This document shows positions 17,902 to 25,366 of a DNA stretch of 64,000 nucleotides, in pieces (position 1 is the first letter of the stretch; each line of letters opens with the position of its first letter). A program made the position numbers and the translations under genes. The notes below the pieces were generated by a model. It worked only from the letters and a program-made list of their open reading frames with translations. It was not told the DNA's origin and did no database searches. Source of the DNA: an uncultured Roseovarius sp. (GTDB lineage: Bacteria > Pseudomonadota > Alphaproteobacteria > Rhodobacterales > Rhodobacteraceae); assembly GCA_947496175.1 (NCBI GenBank), contig CANMBU010000001.1:248001-312000 (forward strand), written 5' to 3'.

Positions 17902-20873
17902 CCCAACGCGCTATTGCATCGCCCACAGGTCCCTGTGTGCGCATGGCTTCCCACATCGGGCAGGATCTTCCAACACCGCTGGCATTTCTCACCCTCGGCC
18001 TTTTGGAACACTACAGTCACGCCATCCACTTCCGGCAAGCGGAACGCCTCTGCCGGGCTGGGATCGCCGGTCAGGGAGACCGCCGACGTGATACAGATAT
18101 CCTCGAACGCCACGGATTTCAGCACCTCCAGCAGCGCCGCATCCCGTACATGCACCGTGGGTGCCGCCTCCAGCGAGGCGCCAATCACCTTGTCGGTCCG
18201 CTGCACTTCCAGTGCTGCCGTCACGACCCGTCGCGCCCGCCGGATAGCCGCCCATTTCGACGCCAGCGGCTCATCCAGCCAATCCTTGGGCGTCTCGGGA
18301 ATATCCACCAGATGCACCGAGCTTTCTTCGCCCGGGAACCGCTCCAGCCAGACCTCTTCCATAGTGAAGACCAAGACCGGTGCCAGCCACGTGGTCAGCC
18401 GGTGAAAGAGAATATCCATCACCGTCCGCGCCGCGCGCCGCTCTGGCGTGTCGCCATCGCAATAAAGCACATCCTTGCGAATATCGAAGTAAAACGCCGA
18501 GAGCTCCACCGTGCAGAAGTTGAATAGCGACTGGAACACGCCTTGGAAGTCATAGGCGGAATAGCCCGTGCGCACCCGGTGATCGAGTTCTGCCAGACGG
18601 TGCAGCACCCAGCGCTCCAGTTCTGGCATCTCCGACGCGTCAACCCGGTCAGCTTCACTGAAATGGCTCAAAGCCCCCAACATGAACCGCATCGTGTTGC
18701 GCAAGCGGCGATAGCTGTCGGCCGTGCCTTTCAGGATCTCCGGTCCGATGCGCTGATCATTGGTGTAATCCGTCTGCGCCACCCAAAGCCGCAGGATATC
18801 CGCACCGTATTGCTTGACGACCTCCTCAGGCACAATCGTGTTGCCCAGAGATTTGGACATCTTGTTGCCCTTCTCATCCAGCGTGAAACCGTGTGTCAGC
18901 ACACCCCGATACGGCGCACGCCCGATGGTGCCACAGGCCTGCAGCATCGAGGAATGGAACCACCCGCGATGCTGGTCCGTGCCCTCCAGATAGAGATCCG
19001 CCAGCCCGTCATCCGAACCATCCTCGCGGTCCCGCAGCACAAAGGCATGGGTGGAACCAGAGTCAAACCAGACATCGAGAATGTCATCGACCTTATCCCA
19101 GTCATCGGGATTGTAGTCATTGCCAAGGAAACGTTCCTTGGCACCGGGCTTGTACCAGGCATCCGCGCCTTCTTCCTCAAACGCCTCAAGGATGCGCGCA
19201 TTCACCGCCTCATCCCGTAAAAGGTAATCAGGATCAGTCGGCAAGGCGCCTTTCTTGGTGAAGCATGTCAGGGGTACACCCCAGGCCCGCTGTCGTGAAA
19301 GCACCCAATCTGGCCGCGCTTCGATCATGGAATAGAGCCGATTGCGCCCCGTCTGCGGCGTCCACTGTACCAGCTCGTCAATGGATTTCAGCGCCCGCTC
19401 CCGGATCGTCGTGCCATAGGTGTCCTTCCCATCACCCACGGCCTTATCCACGGCTGCAAACCACTGCGGCGTGTTGCGATAGATGATCGGCGCCTTAGAG
19501 CGCCAGGAATGCGGGTAGGAGTGCTTGATCTTGCCGCGCGCCAGCAGACCGCCAACCTCCACCAGCTTGTTGATGACGGCGGTATTGGCATCCCCCTCTT
19601 TACCCTTGCGGCTGAGGATATAGGTCCCGCCAAAGAACGGCAGATCAGCCCGGAACGACCCGTCATCCATAACGTTATAGGTGATGACCTGCTCCAGCAT
19701 GCCCAGATCACGGTAAAGCTCATATTCTTCCATCCCGTGGGACGGCGCACAATGGACAAACCCGGTGCCTTCTTCGTCGGTGACAAAATCCGCCGCGCGG
19801 AAGTCGCGCAGGTCATCCCACTCGCCGTTAGAGCCTTCTGCACCTGCGAGTGGATGGGCCAGCGAAAGACCAGACAATTCGCCGGCAGTCACATCCCGCA
19901 CCCGGTTCCATTGCCCGTCTTCCAGCCGCGCGCGGGCCATCACATCACCGGCAAGTTTGTCGGCAAGGATGAACTTATCACCCACACTGGCCCAGCATTC
20001 CTCGGGCGTGTCTGTGACCTCATAAAGGCCATAGGCGATGTCTGATCCGTAGACGACAGCCTTGTTGGACGGGATGGTCCAGGGCGTCGTGGTCCAGATG
20101 ACGACGCTTGCACCAGTCAGATCGCAGTCCCGGACTTGATCCGGGACCTCTTGGCCCGAAGAGACCCCGGCTCGGGGGCCGGGGCGCGGCTGCACCGCGA
20201 ACTTCACCCAAACCGTAAAGCTGTCCTTGTCGTGATACTCCACCTCCGCCTCGGCCAGCGCGGTCTGCTCAATCGGCGACCACATCACGGGTTTTGACCC
20301 CTGATAAAGCGTGCCGTTCATCAGGAATTTCTGAAATTCCTCCGCGATGATCCGCTCGGAGCGATACTCCATCGTCACATAAGGCTTAGACCAACGGCCC
20401 GTCACACCCAGCCGCTTGAACTCATCCCGCTGAATGTCGATCCAGCCTTCGGCGAACTTCCGGCATTCCTGCCGGAAATCGACCACATCAACCTGATCCT
20501 TGTTCTGCCCTTTGGCGCGGTATTGCTCTTCGATTTTCCACTCAATGGGAAGCCCGTGACAATCCCAGCCCGGGATATAGCGCGCATCGCGGCCCATCAT
20601 CTGCTGAGAGCGTACCACCATATCCTTCAGGATCTTATTGAGCGCGTGCCCAATATGCAGATGCCCGTTGGCATAGGGCGGCCCATCATGCAGCGTGAAC
20701 GCCTCACGCCCCGCCGCCTTGTCGCGCAGGCGCTTGTAAACCCGCATCTTGTTCCACCGCTCAAGCCACTCCGGCTCGCGTTTGGGCAGGCCTGCGCGCA
20801 TCGGAAACTCGGTCTGCGGCAGGTTCAGTGTCTCTTTGTAGTCCAGTGTCGTATCAGTCGTGTCGGCGCACAT
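17898..20873 (-). CDS. ileS: Isoleucyl-tRNA synthetase, with an in-frame palindromic-repeat insertion
   Basis: A 991-residue class I synthetase charging tRNA-Ile. Visible are HIGH at 73-76, KMSKS at 671-675 and a C-terminal zinc motif (CQRCW ... CGRC). The CP1 editing domain includes VIWTTTPWTIPSN just after residue 255. The ATG at 20873 gives the family N-terminus; the open frame extends 42 codons upstream through non-conserved residues. Between FAVQ (to residue 228) and CDLTGASVV (from 250) lie about 20 residues encoded by two GC-rich palindromes at 20127-20184. These match the repeat family found just upstream of the gene, indicating an insertion beside the editing domain. Confidence 0.95.
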   Translation of the reverse strand: MCADTTDTTLDYKETLNLPQTEFPMRAGLPKREPEWLERWNKMRVYKRLRDKAAGREAFTLHDGPPYANGHLHIGHALNKILKDMVVRSQQMMGRDARYIPGWDCHGLPIEWKIEEQYRAKGQNKDQVDVVDFRQECRKFAEGWIDIQRDEFKRLGVTGRWSKPYVTMEYRSERIIAEEFQKFLMNGTLYQGSKPVMWSPIEQTALAEAEVEYHDKDSFTVWVKFAVQPRPGPRAGVSSGQEVPDQVRDCDLTGASVVIWTTTPWTIPSNKAVVYGSDIAYGLYEVTDTPEECWASVGDKFILADKLAGDVMARARLEDGQWNRVRDVTAGELSGLSLAHPLAGAEGSNGEWDDLRDFRAADFVTDEEGTGFVHCAPSHGMEEYELYRDLGMLEQVITYNVMDDGSFRADLPFFGGTYILSRKGKEGDANTAVINKLVEVGGLLARGKIKHSYPHSWRSKAPIIYRNTPQWFAAVDKAVGDGKDTYGTTIRERALKSIDELVQWTPQTGRNRLYSMIEARPDWVLSRQRAWGVPLTCFTKKGALPTDPDYLLRDEAVNARILEAFEEEGADAWYKPGAKERFLGNDYNPDDWDKVDDILDVWFDSGSTHAFVLRDREDGSDDGLADLYLEGTDQHRGWFHSSMLQACGTIGRAPYRGVLTHGFTLDEKGNKMSKSLGNTIVPEEVVKQYGADILRLWVAQTDYTNDQRIGPEILKGTADSYRRLRNTMRFMLGALSHFSEADRVDASEMPELERWVLHRLAELDHRVRTGYSAYDFQGVFQSLFNFCTVELSAFYFDIRKDVLYCDGDTPERRAARTVMDILFHRLTTWLAPVLVFTMEEVWLERFPGEESSVHLVDIPETPKDWLDEPLASKWAAIRRARRVVTAALEVQRTDKVIGASLEAAPTVHVRDAALLEVLKSVAFEDICITSAVSLTGDPSPAEAFRLPEVDGVTVVFQKAEGEKCQRCWKILPDVGSHAHTGTCGRCNSALG
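20127..20184. repeat. Composite palindromic repeat inserted in the ileS coding frame
   Basis: First palindrome GTCCCGGA (20127-20134) / TCCGGGAC (20140-20147), spacer CTTGA. Then CTCTTGGCCCGAAGAGA, then a second palindrome CCCCGGC (20165-20171) / GCCGGGG (20178-20184). The order of elements is the same as at 21180-21235. The sequence is read in frame through ileS residues about 230-249 and adds no stop codon. Confidence 0.85.
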
Positions 20874-21088
20874 CGGATGCGTCCTTTTCATCGTCAGGTG
20901 TCTTAGAAAATCAGGGGGCGGCGCGAGCGTCCAAACGCCTTGTCCCGGCGGCTCAATGGTCTCAGAGCGCCGGGCATATAATTCGAATAATGATGGCATG
21001 GGCGTACATCATGAGCGTGGTTATAGGCAGGGCCGCAAGAAGGGGCAAGAATGAATGGGGTGAGAAATCGCTGGGGTGATGTAACGCT

Positions 21089-21119
21089 GTCCCGGCCCCC
21101 GAGCCGGGACCTCCTAGCC
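21089..21119. repeat. GC-rich palindromic repeat
   Basis: GTCCCGGC (21089-21096) and GCCGGGAC (21103-21110) form an 8-bp stem. The adjacent CTCCTAGCC tail makes 21104-21119 the exact reverse complement of 6950-6965 in the priA leader. The stem sequence also matches the second palindrome inside ileS (20165-20184) read on the other strand. Confidence 0.8.
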
Positions 21120-21179
21120 CTTGAACACGGCTCCATCTGTAAGCAGTGCCTTTGGCGAGGTAAATAAAACCACCCCGTC

Positions 21180-21235
21180 ATCCTCGGGCTTGACCCGAGG
21201 ATCTCTTGACCAAAAGATCCCCGATCAGGTCGGGG
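21180..21235. repeat. Composite palindromic repeat
   Basis: ATCCTCGGG (21180-21188) / CCCGAGGAT (21194-21202) with central CTTGA, then CTCTTGACCAAAAGA, then CCCCGA (21219-21224) / TCGGGG (21230-21235). The architecture (palindrome with CTTGA centre, CTCTTG...AGA spacer, second palindrome) is the same as the segment inside ileS. Confidence 0.82.
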
Positions 21236-21241
21236 AGGACA

Positions 21242-21859
21242 CTACGCCCCATAAACCTCCCGAACACTCTCCCGCTCGGCCACAGCACCTGCGATCCGCG
21301 CCACATTGGGAAACTCACACAATTCAGGATGCCCTTTCTCCGCACTCAGCCACGTGGTCAGCATGTAGAGATAAATATCCGCCGCGCTGAAGCGCGCGCC
21401 AAGAACCCAATCACCATCACCGATCTGATCCTCAACCACCTGCCAGCTTTCGCGCAAACGCCGCGCCCCGCGCCGCACGGCCTTTGGTTCATCGGCGGGA
21501 TCATCCACAAACCGGTCCGGGTAATATGTCTGCTGATAGGCCGTCTGCACTGTGTTGGAAAAATAGACGAGGGTTTGCAAATAAAGCGCCCGCGCCGGAT
21601 CATCCACTGCCGGAGCCAGCCCCGCGTCAGGATGCCTGTCACATAAAAACACCGTGATCGCCGCCGCCTCATACATCGCACCGCCATCCCAAAGCAGCAC
21701 CGGCACCCAGCCATTGGGGTTCACCGCCAACTGCCCTTCGGGACGCGGCAGAGACCGGTCAATCGTGCTGTCTAGTAACTCGTAGGGCACACCGATCTCT
21801 TCCAGCACCACCCGCACCCCCATAGAGGCGCTGCCTTCCGCGTAATAGAGTTTGTACAT
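21242..21859 (-). CDS. Glutathione S-transferase family protein
   Basis: A 205-residue GST. The thioredoxin-like N-terminal domain starts KLYYAEGSASMGVRVVLEEIG. The glutathione gamma-glutamyl contact is in the region WVPVLLWDGGAMYEAAAI. An all-helical C-terminal domain with WVLGARFSAADIYLY carries the N-capping-box pattern (SAADI). The ATG at 21859 is preferred over a TTG two codons earlier because GAGGA lies 8 bases before it. Class and substrate cannot be set by eye. It lies upstream of ileS in the same orientation, separated by the repeat region. Confidence 0.9.
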   Translation of the reverse strand: MYKLYYAEGSASMGVRVVLEEIGVPYELLDSTIDRSLPRPEGQLAVNPNGWVPVLLWDGGAMYEAAAITVFLCDRHPDAGLAPAVDDPARALYLQTLVYFSNTVQTAYQQTYYPDRFVDDPADEPKAVRRGARRLRESWQVVEDQIGDGDWVLGARFSAADIYLYMLTTWLSAEKGHPELCEFPNVARIAGAVAERESVREVYGA

Positions 21860-22012
21860 ACTCAACGTCCTCTGTGATCCGTAGCGCGGCCCTGCGCTAC
21901 ACAGGCCCGACCCGCTCCGTCTGGAAAGGATACAGCCAGCTTGGCTAATTTTGACTTGCCGTTTGATCCCTTGGGTTCTTAACTGGCGGAAGATAGTGAA
22001 ACGAGGGCAGCG

Positions 22013-22669
22013 ATGAAAGCGTATCTTCCTTTATTTGCGGGACTTTTCTTCTGGTCAAACACAGTGAATGCGTTGCCAAGCGACTTGAATGAAAAAACAT
22101 GCCAAGCCCTCAAGTCAGAAATGATGCAGTTTTTTGCAGATAACGAAGGTGGAAATTTTCAAGATTTGGCCCCGGGAAACCCAATTTCCAAGGTGTTGGA
22201 TGCCGCTATGGATGGTCTGGGAAAACTGGAAAAAGACCGAATTCACGGCCCGCTCGTGCAAGGCTTTGTTCCAACTTGCATGGAGCCAACTGAATACGGA
22301 TTGCCTGAGGATGTCACCGTTGGTGACGCATTGCGAAGGGCGATCACGGAACTTGGACTCGATACAACTGCACCGAACTGGGGGTTGTTGGAACTGCCCG
22401 AATTGGATTTTGAGAAGGATTCTTGCATGGCGTTCATAAATATGATGGACGATTTGCCAGAGGACGAATTGCTTGATCCGACAAACAACCTTTTTAAGGT
22501 AATGACTGACCGCTTTTACTCTCGGTACGACCTATCGACACCAGAGGCACAACAAAAAGCGCAAACAGCCCGTTCATTACTCGCATTTGAGTCGCAAGCC
22601 ATGGAGAATGAACCCTGTGGCGCGCTCTTTACACGACTATTCGCTGAGGTGGGATTGGAGCCCAAATAG
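22013..22669 (+). CDS. Secreted hypothetical protein with four cysteines
   Basis: A 218-residue protein, not recognised. A short signal peptide (LFAGLFFWSNTVNALPS) suggests export with cleavage near NALP. The mature part is acidic and has only four cysteines (EKTCQAL, PTCMEP, DSCMAF, EPCGALF), enough for two disulfides in the periplasm. Base composition is visibly AT-richer than its neighbours and codon use less GC-biased, compatible with a more recent arrival. It stands alone between a GST gene and a PPOX gene. Confidence 0.65.
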   Translation: MKAYLPLFAGLFFWSNTVNALPSDLNEKTCQALKSEMMQFFADNEGGNFQDLAPGNPISKVLDAAMDGLGKLEKDRIHGPLVQGFVPTCMEPTEYGLPEDVTVGDALRRAITELGLDTTAPNWGLLELPELDFEKDSCMAFINMMDDLPEDELLDPTNNLFKVMTDRFYSRYDLSTPEAQQKAQTARSLLAFESQAMENEPCGALFTRLFAEVGLEPK

Positions 22670-22726
22670 CCAAATCTCGCACCTTGTCACCAAAGAGATC
22701 GTGCGCTTTAAGAATAGGGTTTCAAC

Positions 22727-23359
22727 ATGTACCAACCCAAAGACGTCCTCACCTCTGTTGATCAGATCTACGCCGACATGCGCCGCCCCTATGACAGCCA
22801 GACGGGCAAATTCATCGACCATGTGGATGATCATATCCGCGTCTGGATCGAGCATTCCACATTCCTGACCATGGCCACGGTGGACAAAGCCGGCAACATG
22901 GATGTCTCGCCCAAAGGCGACCCGGCGGGCTTTGTCAAAGTGCTCGACCGCAAAACGCTCGCGATCCCTGATCGTCCCGGCAATCACCGCTATGACGGGT
23001 TTCAGAACCTCTTTGAGACCGGCCGCATCGGCCTTGTCTTCTTTGTCCCGCACCGCACCGAAGTGGTGCGCGTGAATGGCAGCGCCGTGGTGGTGCGCGA
23101 CATGGAGGTGCGCGAACAATGCGCCATTAAAGGCCGTATCCCTGACTTCGCTGTCATCGTCACCGTCGAAGAAGCGTTCTATCACTGTGGCAAATCAGTG
23201 ATCCGCTCCCGCCTCTGGCAATCCGACGCCCATCCCAAGCCCGAGGGCCTGCCCACCTATGCCGAAGCGCTCATCGCCCATGGCAATCTCGACGTGGACT
23301 ATGACGACATGCACGCCCATTTGCGCAACAATGAAGAAAACCGGCTTTACGACGAGTAA
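22727..23359 (+). CDS. PPOX-class FMN-dependent flavoprotein
   Basis: A 210-residue pyridoxamine 5'-phosphate oxidase-like split-barrel protein. The FMN-binding strand region STFLTMATVDKAGNMDVSPKGD is followed by the LAIPDRPGNHRYDGFQNLFE segment and RIGLVFFVP, the typical PPOX order. The C-terminal IVTVEEAFYHCGKSVIRSRLW resembles the MSMEG_1061-type subgroup. It probably binds FMN or F420-like flavins; substrate unknown. Transcribed toward the truncated haemoglobin gene 170 bp away. Confidence 0.85.
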   Translation: MYQPKDVLTSVDQIYADMRRPYDSQTGKFIDHVDDHIRVWIEHSTFLTMATVDKAGNMDVSPKGDPAGFVKVLDRKTLAIPDRPGNHRYDGFQNLFETGRIGLVFFVPHRTEVVRVNGSAVVVRDMEVREQCAIKGRIPDFAVIVTVEEAFYHCGKSVIRSRLWQSDAHPKPEGLPTYAEALIAHGNLDVDYDDMHAHLRNNEENRLYDE

Positions 23360-23401
23360 CCCCACCGCGCGGTCTGTTAAACCGCCCTCACACCGTTATC
23401 G

Positions 23402-23445
23402 GCACCGACGCAATACCGACGTGATACCGATGTCATACCGACACG
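23402..23445. repeat. Four 11-bp iterated units
   Basis: Four consecutive 11-base units: GCACCGACGCA, ATACCGACGTG, ATACCGATGTC, ATACCGACACG. Consensus is roughly ATACCGACGTG. A related five-unit array lies at 49305-49359, and the two share the bases after the array (GGG-TTT-GCCCA-like). It lies between the PPOX gene and the haemoglobin gene. Confidence 0.8.
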
Positions 23446-23529
23446 GGATTTCCGCCCAAAATCAGTGCGTTAACCATAATTCGCGTACAGAACGTTGCAA
23501 ACACCGCTCTCACGCGCCAAACTTCTGCC

Positions 23530-23964
23530 ATGACCACCGCCCTGCCCCCCCGATTTGACATCACACGTCCCGAAATAGAGCGTGTTGTGGCCGCCTTTTA
23601 CGAGGCCTGTCGTGCCCATCCCGGGCTGGGGCCTGTTTTCGCCAAACATGTCGAGGATTGGGATGCGCATGAGTCCAAGGTGGCCGACTTCTGGGCCGGT
23701 ACAATCCTGCATGAACGTGGATACGAGGGCAATGCACTCGCCGCGCATGTGAATGCAGGGAATGTTCAGCCGGGTATGTTTTCCACCTGGCTGGCGCTCT
23801 TTGACAACGTGCTCAAAGCCGAACTGACACCTGAACAGGCCGCAGCTTGGTCTGCCCTGACACATCGTATCGGACAAACCCTGCGCGCCGGTGTTGTTGA
23901 ACGCGACACGCTGCAGGGCGGTGTGCCGAACCTCGGTAAAACCGGCTTTTCATCAAAAACTTAG
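23530..23964 (+). CDS. Group III truncated haemoglobin
   Basis: A 144-residue globin of the short 2-over-2 type. Features are FDITRPEIERVVAAFYEACR with aromatic residues at the B10 region, GPVFAKHVEDWDAH around the distal pocket, and the proximal histidine, probably His73, in LAAHVNAGNVQPGMFSTWL. Group III members bind O2 or NO and may serve in detoxification or redox chemistry; the ligand is not determined here. The stop overlaps the stop of the convergent ycjF-like gene (TTAG, 23961-23964), leaving no room for a terminator. Confidence 0.9.
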   Translation: MTTALPPRFDITRPEIERVVAAFYEACRAHPGLGPVFAKHVEDWDAHESKVADFWAGTILHERGYEGNALAAHVNAGNVQPGMFSTWLALFDNVLKAELTPEQAAAWSALTHRIGQTLRAGVVERDTLQGGVPNLGKTGFSSKT

Positions 23965-24959
23965 CCTTTGCTGAACAATCCTGTGAGTGCTCTTTGCACC
24001 AGTCGTGTCACCGAAGGTCGTTTCACTGTGGCAAACGGAATGGGTCGGCACACCTCCATCGCGGCCACGCCAACCCGCGCTGTAAGTGCGCCGTTCACAA
24101 TCCCCTCTCCAAAGCGGCGCGACAGCTTGGACAGCACCCCTCCTCCGGCTATGGATCCGATCATGTCATCGCCAATCGCCACAGCCCCGGTCGCCACCAA
24201 ATGCGTCATCACCGCCCGTGCCAGACGCCAGCTGCCCAATGTGCCCGATCGTCCACCATAAACTTCTGCAATGCGTCGGATCATCCGAAGGTTCGCGGTA
24301 AGCGCGGCAATGACATCCGCAAAGGCCAGTGGCACGATGGCCGTGACTGTCGCCACCTGCCGGGCAGCCGCTTCGATCTCACGGCTTGCGGCCAGATCGA
24401 GCGGCTTCAGAATTTCGGTTTCTGCCAGCCCCAATAGCCCGGATGCATCCAACTGATCCTGCTCTAACGCACGGACCCGATCCTGCCCCCAGCGCACGTC
24501 CTCTCGCCCCGCATAGAGCCGGTTTAGATCGCGTAGAACACCCCGCGCTTCACTGAGGTCGGATGTGGTCAGAGCCGTTTCAGCCCGGCGGTGGAGACGA
24601 TCCATACGAGACAGGCGCGAAAACGCGGCAAGCTCGCGTAAAACAAGCACAAAACAGACCAATGCAAAGGCCGCAACAAGGCCTGTTACCGCATACCCCA
24701 ACACAGGGTTCTGCGCGATAAGCCCGGTGACAAAATTCCACGCGGCAATTGAAACCACTGCACCCAACAGCGTCAGAAGCAGTCCCCAAAACAGCCGCGC
24801 CAGACGCGATGGGCGCCAGCTTGCAAGCGTAGCCATCGCCTGCATCGCGCGTCCTTCGGGGGCGATATCCCCCGTCATATCGGGCACAGGCGGAACTTCG
24901 GTCGGATTGGGTGCCTGCGCCTCATCCTCCAGATCAATCAAAACCGGACCTTTATTCAT
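23961..24959 (-). CDS. YcjF-like (DUF697 / TIGR01620) membrane protein
   Basis: A 332-residue protein. An acidic N-terminal leader precedes two hydrophobic segments (LFWGLLLTLLGAVVSIAAW and VTGLVAAFALVCFVLVL, about residues 58-105). A cytosolic helical region (RMDRLHRRAETALTTSDLSEA) and a C-terminal DUF697-like domain with LPLAFADVIAALTANLRMIRRIAEVYGGRSG follow. It pairs with ycjX in many proteobacteria; envelope-stress or phage-shock-linked roles have been proposed. Its ATG overlaps the preceding GNAT stop. Confidence 0.88.
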   Translation of the reverse strand: MNKGPVLIDLEDEAQAPNPTEVPPVPDMTGDIAPEGRAMQAMATLASWRPSRLARLFWGLLLTLLGAVVSIAAWNFVTGLIAQNPVLGYAVTGLVAAFALVCFVLVLRELAAFSRLSRMDRLHRRAETALTTSDLSEARGVLRDLNRLYAGREDVRWGQDRVRALEQDQLDASGLLGLAETEILKPLDLAASREIEAAARQVATVTAIVPLAFADVIAALTANLRMIRRIAEVYGGRSGTLGSWRLARAVMTHLVATGAVAIGDDMIGSIAGGGVLSKLSRRFGEGIVNGALTARVGVAAMEVCRPIPFATVKRPSVTRLVQRALTGLFSKG

Positions 24960-25366
24960 GGCGTGCTCCTACGTTCCGGCGGCCAGACCATCAGAATATG
25001 TGCCCCCTGAGGCCCCGCGCGGTGCTTTTCGGCAAAGCCGTGACGGCTATAGAACCGCCGCGCAGACCTGTTGGTTTGGCGCACCCAAAGGTCAATCGCG
25101 CTCGTATCGGATTGCGCATCCATCAGCAAAGCTCGCCCCACACCAGCCCCCTGCCCGCGCGGGTGAACATAAAGCGCATGAAGCCGGGCATCGTCTCGCA
25201 TGGCAAACCCAACTGGCCCCTTGGCGTCTTCTATCACCCGCACCCAGCCACGCGCTGTCACTTTGAGCATCACCCACACGTCTCGAAGCCCATCGGATTG
25301 GTGATGCGCCCAAAGAATGCGCAAGAGCGACGGCACCTGCCAGATTTGTGCGACCTGAGGCGTCAT
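24956..25366 (-). CDS. GNAT-family acetyltransferase between ycjX and ycjF
   Basis: A 136-residue single-domain GNAT. The acetyl-CoA-binding turn is ALYVHPRGQGAGVGRALLMDA, followed by LWVRQTNRSARRFYSRHGFAEKHR, the canonical C-terminal motif B. It overlaps both neighbours by 4 bp, so it sits inside the ycjX-ycjF operon. That suggests co-translation with them; no substrate can be assigned. Confidence 0.87.
   Translation of the reverse strand: MTPQVAQIWQVPSLLRILWAHHQSDGLRDVWVMLKVTARGWVRVIEDAKGPVGFAMRDDARLHALYVHPRGQGAGVGRALLMDAQSDTSAIDLWVRQTNRSARRFYSRHGFAEKHRAGPQGAHILMVWPPERRSTP

Larger units (their letters stand above)
20874..21241. other. Intergenic region upstream of ileS, carrying two palindromic repeats
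   Basis: 368 bp between ileS and the glutathione S-transferase gene, both on the minus strand. Apart from the palindromes at 21089-21110 and 21180-21235, I see no gene. The ileS promoter should lie here; no T-box-like leader is evident. The open frames crossing it have no family resemblance. Confidence 0.5.

Noticed and set aside
23402..23445. Possible CRISPR array
   Set aside because: Units are 11 bp without unique spacers, and no cas genes are present. Same verdict for 49305-49359.
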